DNA from: Sphingosinicella sp.
GTDB lineage: Bacteria > Pseudomonadota > Alphaproteobacteria > Sphingomonadales > Sphingomonadaceae
Assembly: GCF_013911755.1 (NCBI RefSeq)
Contig: NZ_JACESP010000021.1
Span: forward strand, 1 to 64,000
Length of the DNA stretch: 64,000 nt
Direction of reading: 5' to 3'
The notes below the pieces were generated by a model. That model saw only the letters and a list, made by a program, of their open reading frames with translations, was not told the DNA's origin and searched no databases. The position numbers and the translations under genes were made by a program. Of this stretch, positions 44,958-52,035 are shown in pieces. Position 1 is the first letter of the stretch; each line of letters opens with the position of its first letter.

Positions 44958-45245
44958 CTAGTGGCGTGTCTGCATCAGGAATGCGCGCGCCTCGCGCTGT
45001 GCCGCGGCGACCTCGGCGGGCGTCATCGACGCCGCGACCTCGCTGCGATCAAGCTGGGCGCGCTCATCGCCCGACATGGCGGCGAGGTTGAACCACTTGT
45101 GCGCTTCGACGAGGTCAATATCGACGCCGTTCCTGCCGACCGCATACGCGACGCCAAGCTCGTAATACGCGTCCGGCTTGCCGGCCATCGCCGCCGCCAT
45201 CTGCGCGTGAAGAAACTGGACTTCAGAGACCGGATGACTTGCCAT
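44958..45245 (-). CDS. Sel1-repeat protein
   Basis: A 95-residue protein with one Sel1-like (TPR-type) repeat: DAYYELGVAYAVGRNGVDIDLVEAHKWFNLAAMSGDERA. The N-terminal helix (MASHPVSEVQFLHAQMAAAM) and a C-terminal VAASMTPAEVAAAQREARAF complete a small helical bundle. Sel1 repeats mediate protein interactions. It lies between a histidine kinase and the GGDEF gene on the same strand, 88 bases from the kinase. Function unknown. Confidence 0.85.
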   Translation of the reverse strand: MASHPVSEVQFLHAQMAAAMAGKPDAYYELGVAYAVGRNGVDIDLVEAHKWFNLAAMSGDERAQLDRSEVAASMTPAEVAAAQREARAFLMQTRH

Positions 45246-45333
45246 TCGAAAATCCCCCTCAACGCTGGGAGATTTGGCGTGTCTTCTTCAAGAAATGGTT
45301 AACGCCGAAAAATGGCGGAAATCCTGATGCGAC

Positions 45334-46347
45334 TCAGCCGAAGAGCGAATTGGCCCGGCGGAATGCGAAGGCTTCCTGGCGACCGCTGCGCGCGAGGCGG
45401 ACACGCCCGGGCGGCATGGTGACGACGGCGCGGGTCCCCCGGCCCGGAGACGAGAGCAACTTGAAGCTGCCCTCGTGCAGCTCGGTGAGTGCCTTGACGA
45501 GCGGCAGGCCGAGTCCGCTGCCGGCGAGCATCGTCTTGTCGTCCGGCCCGCGCGCGAAGGGTTTCATCGCCGTTTCCATCGCGCGGGGCGACATGCCGGG
45601 ACCATTGTCGCGTACCTCGATAAGCATCCGATCGGCCTTGTCGACGCGCGCCGCGATGACGAGCTTCACCTTCTCGCCGCCGTACTTGAGCGCGTTGCCG
45701 GCGAGGTTGACGAGGATCTGCCGAAGCATCCGCGCATCGGCATGGAGAAACGGCAGATCGGCCTCCATCTCGATCGCGACGCTCGCGCCGCGTGCATCGG
45801 CCATGGTCCCGAGCATACGGAGCACGGACGCGGCGAGCTGGCGAAGATCGACGTCGGTTTCATCGAGCGGCGCAGCGTCCGCCTCGATGCGAGCGAGGTC
45901 GAGAATGGAATCGAGCGTCGAGAGCATCCCCTGCGCCGCTTCCCAGATCACCGCGTTCTGGCTGGCGGCGGCGTGCGTGCGGCCGCTTTGGAGGCCGAGC
46001 GCGACAAGCTCGCTGTAGCCGCTGATCGCATTGAGCGGCGTTTTCAGTTCGTGGCTGAGATTGGCGGCGAGCATCCTGCGGTCGCGACGCAGGCGGCGCG
46101 CCTCGTCGCGTGCGCCGCGGGCAGCGCGCTCGCCGGCATCGACAGCGCGGGCCAGCGCCTGGGCGAGACGGGGTCCGGAAATGCGCCCGATCGGCTCTGA
46201 CCCCATGACCACCGCAACCCCGCCGGTGAGGCAGAGCGCGATGTCGGCACGGGCGAGAAGTTCGGCAGGCCGGGTCGCGGCGTCAATCGCCCGGCCGGGA
46301 AGGTCCTCCCCCGGGGGCTCCATGACATCGATCAGCCAGTCCTGCAT
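45334..46347 (-). CDS. Sensor histidine kinase
   Basis: A 337-residue cytoplasmic histidine kinase. Residues about 25-90 are an N-terminal sensory part without membrane segments; a coiled linker (LARAVDAGERAARGARDEARRLRRDRRM) leads to the HisKA dimerisation domain with the phosphorylated His in LAANLSHELKTPLNAISGYSE, then an HATPase domain (VNLAGNALKYGGEK, VRDNGPGMSPRAM, LAGSGLGLPLVKALTELH). The start is ATG 46345-46347 behind GGAG. No response regulator is adjacent. It is similar in layout to PdhS/DivJ-like kinases, which is only a suggestion. Confidence 0.9.
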   Translation of the reverse strand: MQDWLIDVMEPPGEDLPGRAIDAATRPAELLARADIALCLTGGVAVVMGSEPIGRISGPRLAQALARAVDAGERAARGARDEARRLRRDRRMLAANLSHELKTPLNAISGYSELVALGLQSGRTHAAASQNAVIWEAAQGMLSTLDSILDLARIEADAAPLDETDVDLRQLAASVLRMLGTMADARGASVAIEMEADLPFLHADARMLRQILVNLAGNALKYGGEKVKLVIAARVDKADRMLIEVRDNGPGMSPRAMETAMKPFARGPDDKTMLAGSGLGLPLVKALTELHEGSFKLLSSPGRGTRAVVTMPPGRVRLARSGRQEAFAFRRANSLFG

Positions 46348-46445
46348 CGAGAATGCTCCGCTGCAAACGGCTGGAATCCTGCACAATCGAGGATGTCCGC
46401 CGGGCCTCCTGCAACGGCGTTAATAGTTATTGAGAATTCCTAATG

Positions 46446-46474
46446 AAAAGTTAACGCGGGCCGTTTTCGGCCGC
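46446..46474 (-). terminator. Intrinsic terminator after panC
   Basis: On the minus strand GCGGCCG (46468-46474) pairs with CGGCCCGC (46456-46463), one bulged base, AAAA loop; it is followed by GTTAACTTTTC. It begins directly after the panC stop codon. Confidence 0.7.
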
Positions 46475-47299
46475 TTAGACCGCCAGATTGTCGATAAGAC
46501 GCGTCGAGCCGAGCCGCACCGCCGACAAGATGCGCGCGGGGCGATCAAGAACGGTCACCTGCAACAACGTTTCGGCATCACGAAGCGCGACATAATCGGG
46601 CACGAGCCCTGCCGCGCGCAGTGCCGCGTCGGCCTCCGCGAGCGCGGTTTCGATCGCCGCCCCGGCACGGATGGCGTCGCGCGCCGCCATCAGCGTCTTC
46701 GGGAACAACGCGGCGCGGGCGCGCTCCTCCGCCGAAAGGTAGGCGTTGCGTGACGACAGCGCGAGACCATCCGCCTCACGCACCGTGGGGACGCCGACAA
46801 TCTGCGTGGCGATGTCGAGGTCAGCGGCCATGCGGCGGACGATGAGAAGCTGCTGATAGTCCTTCTCGCCGAACATCGCGAAATCGGCCTGCGCCTGATT
46901 GAGCAGCTTCGAGACCACGGTCGCGACGCCGTCGAAATGGCCGGGCCGGTGCGCGCCGTCGAGTTCGGCGGTGAGACCGGCAACGTGAACGCCGCTTGCG
47001 AAGCCCGCCGGGTACATCTCCTCCACCGTGGGCGCAAACAGGAGGTGACACCCCGCTCCCGCGAGCGCTGCCGCATCCTCCGCCTCGCGGCGCGGATAGC
47101 GCGAGAAGTCCTCGTTCGGGCCGAACTGCGTGGGGTTCACGAAAATGCTTGCGACGACCCGGTCGGCACGGGCGAGACCGGCCGCGACGAGCGCAAGATG
47201 CCCGGCGTGGAGCGCGCCCATCGTGGGCACCAGCGCCACGCTCTGCCCCGCCGCGTTCCATGCGCGTACGCGCGCACGCAGTGCCGCGACCGTCCGCAC
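46475..47299 (-). CDS. panC: Pantothenate synthetase
   Basis: Condenses pantoate with beta-alanine using ATP in coenzyme A synthesis. Motifs: LVPTMGALHAGHLALV (HIGH-like nucleotide motif), ASIFVNPTQFGPNEDFSRYPR, GHFDGVATVVSKLLNQ, AMFGEKDYQQLLIVRRM and LALSSRNAYLS (KMSKS-like). I start at the GTG 47297-47299 because GGAGG lies ten bases upstream and the product (274 residues) has the family length. An ATG at 47375-47377 opens 26 more codons without resemblance to PanC. panB is not adjacent. It is divergent from mipZ. Confidence 0.93.
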   Translation of the reverse strand: MRTVAALRARVRAWNAAGQSVALVPTMGALHAGHLALVAAGLARADRVVASIFVNPTQFGPNEDFSRYPRREAEDAAALAGAGCHLLFAPTVEEMYPAGFASGVHVAGLTAELDGAHRPGHFDGVATVVSKLLNQAQADFAMFGEKDYQQLLIVRRMAADLDIATQIVGVPTVREADGLALSSRNAYLSAEERARAALFPKTLMAARDAIRAGAAIETALAEADAALRAAGLVPDYVALRDAETLLQVTVLDRPARILSAVRLGSTRLIDNLAV

Positions 47300-47337
47300 G
47301 GTTTCGAAAGCCTCCGGAATCTTGCCTCTCCTCGATT

Positions 47338-47342
47338 GACTC
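47338..47342. promoter_or_regulatory. GANTC (CcrM) site upstream of mipZ
   Basis: A GACTC site lies 68 bases before the mipZ ATG, overlapping a possible -35 box TTGACT (47336-47341). In Caulobacter, CcrM methylation of such a site, together with GcrA, activates mipZ. Here gcrA is in the same window (4379). Function at this site is inferred from that precedent. It is coding sequence only if panC used its far-upstream ATG. Confidence 0.4.
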
Positions 47343-47409
47343 CCCGGCGCCCGTGAATGAAACAGTCCGCCATCCAACGGAATGCAGCCATCGGGGGCGC
47401 GTTACTTTT

Positions 47410-48207
47410 ATGGCCAAAGCCCATGTCATCGTTCTTGGCAATGAAAAAGGCGGGACCGGCAAGTCCACGACCGCAGTCCACATCGCCGTCGCGCTGATGC
47501 ACAGCGGCCGCAAGGTCGCCGCGATCGACCTCGATTCGCGCCAGCGCACCTTCACGCGCTACATGGAAAACCGGCAGAGCTTTTCCGAAGGCCACGGCCT
47601 GGGGCTGAAGACGCCGCGGCTGCAGGTGATCGACGACAACGACAGCCACAGCGAAACGCTGCTGCGCACCACGCTCGATGCGTGGGCGCCGGTGGTGGAC
47701 GTGATCGTGGTGGACACGCCCGGTCGCGACAGCCCCTTGTCGCGCGTCGCGCTGGGCCGCGCTGACACGCTCATCACGCCGATGAACGACAGCTTCGTCG
47801 ACTTCGACCTCATCGGACAGGTCGATCCGGACACGTTCAAGGTGAAGCGCCCGAGCTTCTACGCCGAGCTGATCTGGGACGCGCGCAAGGCGCGCGCGAA
47901 GACTGACGGCGGATCGGTGGACTGGGTGGTGGTGCGCAACCGCATGTCCTCGCTCGCCGCGAAGAACATGATTCGCGTCGGCGGCGCGCTCGACGAACTT
48001 TCCAAGCGCATCGGCTTCCGCATCGCGCCCGGCCTTTCCGAACGCGTCATCTATCGCGAACTCTTCCCGCGCGGGCTGACCCTGCTCGACATCGGCGTCA
48101 TCGACGACGTCAACATGAGCCACATCGCCGCGCGCAACGAGCTTCGCGAACTCATCGCGAGCCTCGCCCTCCCCGAAATCGAAGAAGCGCAGAGCCTCGC
48201 CAGCTGA
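47410..48207 (+). CDS. mipZ: Division-plane positioning ATPase MipZ
   Basis: A 265-residue ParA-type ATPase that binds ParB at the poles and blocks FtsZ assembly there, placing the division site at mid-cell. It has the deviant Walker A HVIVLGNEKGGTGKSTTAVH (Lys13 and Lys18), DLDSRQRTFTRYMENR, the Walker B IVVDTPGRDSP and the MipZ-typical RADTLITPMNDSFVDFDLIGQVDPDTFKV, VVRNRMSSLAAKN and GLSERVIYRELFPRGLTLLD. The match to Caulobacter MipZ is extensive, so plain ParA is unlikely. The start is ATG 47410. The DnaJ-domain gene follows with an overlap. Confidence 0.95.
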   Translation: MAKAHVIVLGNEKGGTGKSTTAVHIAVALMHSGRKVAAIDLDSRQRTFTRYMENRQSFSEGHGLGLKTPRLQVIDDNDSHSETLLRTTLDAWAPVVDVIVVDTPGRDSPLSRVALGRADTLITPMNDSFVDFDLIGQVDPDTFKVKRPSFYAELIWDARKARAKTDGGSVDWVVVRNRMSSLAAKNMIRVGGALDELSKRIGFRIAPGLSERVIYRELFPRGLTLLDIGVIDDVNMSHIAARNELRELIASLALPEIEEAQSLAS

Positions 48208-48611
48208 TGATCGTGGTCCTCGCCCTCGCGGCGGGAGCGCTCGGCGCGCTGTGGTATACAGGCGCGTTGACACCGGCGCGGCTGCGCTGGATCGGCATTG
48301 CCGCGGGCGCGGGGCTCGCGCTGCGCCTGCTGCTGACCGGGCAATGGCTCGGCGCGCTCGCGGTCGCAGGCGTGACGGCGTGGCTGGCGATGGATCAGCG
48401 GCCCCGCCGCCGCGAATCCGGTATGTCTCCTGAGGAGGCGGGCCGTTTGCTCGGCCTGTCCCCCGAGGCCGGCGCGATCGAGATCAATGCGGCATGGCGG
48501 CGGATGATCACGGCGGCCCATCCCGACAAGGGCGGCAGCGCGGAGGCGTCCGCTCGCCTCAACGCGGCAAGGGATACGCTCTTGAAACATCTTCGCGATA
48601 CCAGGCGTTGA
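48207..48611 (+). CDS. Membrane-anchored DnaJ-domain protein
   Basis: A 134-residue protein with two hydrophobic segments (MIVVLALAAGALGALWYTGA and GAGLALRLLLTGQWLGALAVAGVTAWLA) and a C-terminal J-domain (MSPEEAGRLLGLSPEAGAIEINAAWRRMITAAHPDKGGSAEASARLN) with the HPD motif at HPDKGG. The layout is like Tim14/PAM18-type DnaJ proteins found in alphaproteobacteria, which regulate DnaK at the membrane. The start overlaps the mipZ stop (TGATG), so it is coupled to mipZ. Confidence 0.9.
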   Translation: MIVVLALAAGALGALWYTGALTPARLRWIGIAAGAGLALRLLLTGQWLGALAVAGVTAWLAMDQRPRRRESGMSPEEAGRLLGLSPEAGAIEINAAWRRMITAAHPDKGGSAEASARLNAARDTLLKHLRDTRR

Positions 48612-48649
48612 CGCGATAGTTTCGCGATTCTCACAGCAAGGGCAGTATC

Positions 48650-50029
48650 TTGGACCGGCACGACTTCCACCCGACCTCGCTTCGGGAATATGACATCCGC
48701 GGCATCATCGGCGAAACGCTTGGCGAGGACGACGCCTACGCCATCGGGCGCGGCTTCGGCACGCGCGTGCGCCGCGCGGGCGGGACCAAGGTCGCGGTGG
48801 GCTACGACGGGCGTCACTCCTCGCCCACGCTGGAAGCGGCGCTGGTGCGCGGCCTTGAGGACACGGGCTGCGAGGCGCTGCGCATCGGACTCGGGCCGAC
48901 GCCGATGCTGTATTTCGCGGTGCACCATCTGGACGCGGACGGTGGCGTGATGATCACCGGCAGCCATAATCCGCCGAACTACAACGGCTTCAAGATGATG
49001 CTGGGTCACGGGCCGTTCTACGGCGCCGACATCACCGGGATCGGGGCAATGGCCGCGGCGGGCGACTGGGAACAGGGCACGGGGTCCAATCGCAAAGTCG
49101 ATGTTTCCGAAGCCTACGTCCAGCGGCTGCTCGGCGACGTGCCCGCGCACGGCTTCCGCATCGCGTGGGACACGGGGAACGGCGCTGCCGGACCGATCGT
49201 GGAACGGCTGACCGCTGCCATGCCAGGCGAGCATCACCTGCTGTTCACCGACGTGGATGGCGATTTCCCGAACCATCACCCGGACCCGACCGAGGAGAAG
49301 AACCTCGCGGACCTCCGCCGCGTCGTCGCCGAAAAGGGCCTCGACTTCGGGCTTGCGTTCGACGGCGACGGCGACCGCATCGGCGCGATCGACAGCACGG
49401 GGCGCATCATCTGGGGCGACCAGCTGCTGATGATCCTCGCGGAAGACGTGCTGCGCGACGTACCGGGCGGCACGATCATCGCCGACGTGAAGGCCAGCCA
49501 GGCGCTCTACGACCGCGTCGCAGAACTCGGCGGCAAGCCGCTGATGTGGAAGACCGGCCACTCGCTCATCAAGGCGAAGATGAAGGAAACCGGCGCGCCG
49601 CTCGCGGGCGAGATGAGCGGGCACATTTTCTTCGCGCACCGCTATTACGGCTTCGACGATGCGATCTATGCCGCCGTGCGGCTGATCGGCGCGGTGGACC
49701 GGAGCGGCAAGTCGCTGACGCAGCTGCGTGGCGAGATGCCCGCGATGGTGAACACCCCCGAGCTGCGCTTCCCCTGCCCCGAGGAACGCAAGTTCGCCGT
49801 GATCGACGAAGTGCTGGCGCGGCTGGAAGCGAGCGGCGCGCAGGTGAACCGCACCGACGGTGCGCGCGTGAACACGCCCGACGGCTGGTGGCTGCTGCGC
49901 GCCTCCAACACGCAGGACGTGCTCGTGGCGCGGGCGGAAGCGGTGTCCGAGGAGGCGCTGGAACGGCTGGTCGCCGCGATCAACGCACAGCTTTCCGCTT
50001 CGGGCCTCGCGACTTTGACGGGACACTGA
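48650..50029 (+). CDS. pgmG: Phosphoglucomutase/phosphomannomutase PgmG
   Basis: A 459-residue alpha-D-phosphohexomutase that interconverts glucose-1-P/glucose-6-P and mannose-1-P/mannose-6-P, supplying sugar nucleotides for exopolysaccharide and lipid glycans. Motifs are [10 protein letters not shown] at the start, the phosphoserine loop [16 protein letters not shown], the magnesium loop [11 protein letters not shown], the sugar loop GEMSGHIFF and the phosphate loop LLRASNTQD. It matches PgmG of Sphingomonas. The start is TTG 48650 with AAGGG seven bases upstream (48638-48642). Confidence 0.95.
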   Translation: MDRHDFHPTSLREYDIRGIIGETLGEDDAYAIGRGFGTRVRRAGGTKVAVGYDGRHSSPTLEAALVRGLEDTGCEALRIGLGPTPMLYFAVHHLDADGGVMITGSHNPPNYNGFKMMLGHGPFYGADITGIGAMAAAGDWEQGTGSNRKVDVSEAYVQRLLGDVPAHGFRIAWDTGNGAAGPIVERLTAAMPGEHHLLFTDVDGDFPNHHPDPTEEKNLADLRRVVAEKGLDFGLAFDGDGDRIGAIDSTGRIIWGDQLLMILAEDVLRDVPGGTIIADVKASQALYDRVAELGGKPLMWKTGHSLIKAKMKETGAPLAGEMSGHIFFAHRYYGFDDAIYAAVRLIGAVDRSGKSLTQLRGEMPAMVNTPELRFPCPEERKFAVIDEVLARLEASGAQVNRTDGARVNTPDGWWLLRASNTQDVLVARAEAVSEEALERLVAAINAQLSASGLATLTGH

Positions 50030-50053
50030 GCCCGCCTCACATTTCACTTATGT

Positions 50054-50108
50054 TGCAGTGCACAAAAAGCCTTGACGAATCCGGGCGACATCTTTATGTT
50101 GCAGTGCA
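50054..50108. promoter_or_regulatory. Paired TGCA-N-TGCA operators flanking the phasin promoter
   Basis: The 15-base sequence TTATGTTGCAGTGCA occurs twice (50048-50062 and 50094-50108). Each copy contains the dyad TGCAGTGCA (50054-50062 and 50100-50108; arms TGCA, one central base). The second dyad starts at the last base of the -10 box. Phasin genes in alphaproteobacteria are commonly repressed by PhaR through TGC/GCA-type sites, so these are plausible PhaR operators. Confidence 0.6.
50072..50100 (+). promoter_or_regulatory. Sigma-70 promoter of the phasin gene
   Basis: TTGACG (50072-50077), a 17-base spacer and TATGTT (50095-50100) make a good promoter 36 bases before the phasin start codon. 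The overlap of the -10 element with a repeated dyad implies repression at this site. Confidence 0.7.
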
Positions 50109-50135
50109 GCATAAGGTGCGCCCCTGGAGGTCACG

Positions 50136-50930
50136 ATGGCTGAAGCAGCAAAGGTGGAAGTGAAAGTGGAACCCGTCACCGCGGCGCCGGCGAAGCCTGC
50201 CGCCGCTCCGAAGGCAGAAGCCGCACCCGCCGCCAAGGTTGAAGCGAAACCGGCGCCGAAAGCCGCCGCGCCCGCCCCCGCGAAGCCCAAAGTGAATCCC
50301 AAGGCCGCCGCGAAGGTCGTGGAGCAGTCGGTGAAACCGGCGCCCGCCAAGGTTGAAGCGAAGGTCGCGAAAGCGCCGACGCCGAAAGCCGCCAAACCCA
50401 AAGCCGTGGTCCCCGCAGCTGTATCCGCGAAGGCCAGCGTCCCCCCGAAGCAGAAGGCAGTAATCATGACGATCAACGACACCGTGAAAAAGCAGACCGA
50501 AACCGCGATGGCGCAGAGCAAGGCCGCCGTCGAACAGTTCCAGACCAAGACGCGCGAAGCGATGGAAAAGAGCACCAAGGCCGCCGAAGAGATCGGCAGC
50601 TTCACGCGCGAGAACGTGGAAGCCTTCGTCGAATCCGGCAAGATCGCCGCGAAGGGCTTCGAGACGCTGACGCAGTCGGCCATCGAACTCGCCAAGAAGA
50701 ACGGCGAAGCCGCCACGACGGCGTTCAAGTCGTTCTCGTCGGCCAAGAGCGCCAACGAGCTGCTGCAGCTGCAGAGCGATTTCGCGCGCAGCCAGTTCGA
50801 CAAGTTCGTCGCTGACAGCAGCAAGATGACCGAAGCGTTCGTGAAGCTTTCGACCGACATGTTCGAGCCGATCTCCAGCCGCTTCGCGGTTGCGGCCGAC
50901 AAGTTCAAGACGGCCGCTGTCGCCAAGTAA
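50136..50930 (+). CDS. phaP: Phasin (PHA granule-associated protein)
   Basis: A 264-residue phasin. Residues 1-110 are a low-complexity Ala/Pro/Lys/Val segment with repeats such as KPAPKAAAPAPAKPK. Residues 111-264 form the phasin domain: MTINDTVKKQTETAMAQSKA, FQTKTREAMEKSTKAAEEIGSFTRENVEAFVESGKIAAKGFE, FARSQFDKFVADSSKMTEAFVKLSTDMFEPISSRF. Phasins coat PHA granules and limit coalescence. ATG 50136 has TGGAGG (50125-50130) five bases upstream. An internal ATG at 50466 would give a 154-residue phasin with the conventional start. A good terminator follows. Confidence 0.9.
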   Translation: MAEAAKVEVKVEPVTAAPAKPAAAPKAEAAPAAKVEAKPAPKAAAPAPAKPKVNPKAAAKVVEQSVKPAPAKVEAKVAKAPTPKAAKPKAVVPAAVSAKASVPPKQKAVIMTINDTVKKQTETAMAQSKAAVEQFQTKTREAMEKSTKAAEEIGSFTRENVEAFVESGKIAAKGFETLTQSAIELAKKNGEAATTAFKSFSSAKSANELLQLQSDFARSQFDKFVADSSKMTEAFVKLSTDMFEPISSRFAVAADKFKTAAVAK

Positions 50931-50954
50931 GCGCCTCGCAGCCGTTTCTACAGG

Positions 50955-50984
50955 AAGGGCGGTCGCTGTTGCGGCCGCCCTTTT
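50955..50984 (+). terminator. Intrinsic terminator after the phasin gene
   Basis: Ten pairs (50957-50966 GGGCGGTCGC with 50971-50980 GCGGCCGCCC, one G-T pair) close a TGTT loop and are followed by TTTT (50981-50984). One of the clearest terminators in the window. Confidence 0.9.
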
Positions 50985-51059
50985 CGTACATGGTCTTGTT
51001 ATCGCGCCCGCAACTGCAATATCATGGCCCCGTGCGAAACCTCGTGAGTGAGCGAATGA

Positions 51060-51392
51060 ATGACTGATCGCGAGTCAGACGACCGGAACGGTTCCGGCAC
51101 GGACACCGGCGTCGCGACCAAGACCAAGCCCAAGACCAAAAAGCCTGCGCTTTACAGGGTCTTGATGCTGAACGACGACTACACGCCGATGGAATTCGTG
51201 GTGGAAACGCTGCGGCGCTTCTTCCGCATGTCCACCGAGGACGCGACGCGCGTGATGCTGCAGGTCCACCACAAGGGCGTCGGCCTGTGCGGCGTGTTTA
51301 CCTACGAGGTCGCCGAAACCAAGGTGAACCAGGTGCTCGATTTCGCGCGGCAGAACCAGCACCCGCTGCAGTGCACGCTGGAAAAAGCCTGA
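51060..51392 (+). CDS. clpS: ATP-dependent Clp protease adaptor ClpS
   Basis: A 110-residue N-recognin adaptor that brings N-degron substrates to ClpAP. After a disordered basic start (residues 1-28) comes the ClpS core: [79 protein letters not shown]. The NDDYTP and MLQVHHKG motifs form the N-degron pocket. ClpA is not adjacent, although it commonly follows clpS. The stop codon lies inside a palindrome (51390-51407). Confidence 0.96.
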   Translation: MTDRESDDRNGSGTDTGVATKTKPKTKKPALYRVLMLNDDYTPMEFVVETLRRFFRMSTEDATRVMLQVHHKGVGLCGVFTYEVAETKVNQVLDFARQNQHPLQCTLEKA

Positions 51393-51407
51393 AACGATTT
51401 CGTTTCA
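51390..51407. promoter_or_regulatory. 18-base palindrome upstream of dps
   Basis: TGAAACGA (51390-51397), two bases TT, TCGTTTCA (51400-51407): perfect eight-base arms. It overlaps the clpS stop codon and lies 87 bases before the dps start. No T-run follows, so it is more likely an operator than a terminator. Confidence 0.4.
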
Positions 51408-51493
51408 TTGAAGTTCTTGATTGCAGTCAATGAGACAATCCATTGGCCGTGCTTTCCGATTTCCACGAGTATGCAGCGACGAAAGGAATCATC

Positions 51494-51973
51494 ATGTCCG
51501 ACACTGAATCCAATATCGGCATTCCCGCGGAAGACCGCGCCAAGATCGCCGACGGCCTCTCCCATGTGCTTGCCGACACCTATTCGCTGTATCTGAAGAC
51601 CCACAATTTCCACTGGAACGTCACGGGTCCGATGTTCAACTCGCTGCACACGATGTTCATGACGCAGTACAACGAGCTGTGGCTCGCGACCGACGAGATC
51701 GCCGAACGCATCCGTGCACTCGGCCACTTCGCGCCGGGCGGTTACAGCGCGTTCGCGAAGCTCTCCAGCATCAAGGAAGCGCCCGAGCAGCCGCCCGAGG
51801 CGATGGAAATGGTGAAGCAGCTCGCCGAGGGCAACGAAGCCGTCGCGCGCACGGCGCGGAAGATCTTCTCGATCGTGGAAGACGCGGGCGACGAGGTTTC
51901 CGTCGATCTGCTCGTCAGCCGGATGCAGTACCACGAGAAGACCGCGTGGATGCTGCGCTCGACGCTCGGCTAA
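51494..51973 (+). CDS. dps: Dps-family DNA-protection ferritin-like protein
   Basis: A 159-residue Dps protein. The ferroxidase-site motif THNFHWNVTGPMFNSLHTMFMTQYNELWLATDEIAERIRALG is complete, with the His and Asp/Glu ligands. Dps forms dodecamers that oxidise iron with hydrogen peroxide and protect DNA. The start is ATG 51494 behind GAAAGGA (51481-51487); a longer frame (51443) lacks support. It stands alone, followed by a long hairpin. It may be controlled through the palindrome at 51390. Confidence 0.93.
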   Translation: MSDTESNIGIPAEDRAKIADGLSHVLADTYSLYLKTHNFHWNVTGPMFNSLHTMFMTQYNELWLATDEIAERIRALGHFAPGGYSAFAKLSSIKEAPEQPPEAMEMVKQLAEGNEAVARTARKIFSIVEDAGDEVSVDLLVSRMQYHEKTAWMLRSTLG

Positions 51974-51978
51974 CCAAA

Positions 51979-52033
51979 ACCCCCTATTGATTCGGGTGAG
52001 TTGACGCTTCGGGCGCCTCACCCGAATTTGGGG
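51979..52033 (+). promoter_or_regulatory. Long hairpin covering the start region of the monooxygenase gene
   Basis: Arms ATTCGGGTGAG (51989-51999) and CTCACCCGAAT (52016-52026) pair over 11 bases. An outer CCCCC (51979-51983) can pair with GGGGG (52029-52033), which is the only ribosome binding site candidate for ATG 52036. It may terminate the dps transcript and/or mask translation of the next gene. Confidence 0.55.
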
Positions 52034-52035
52034 GC

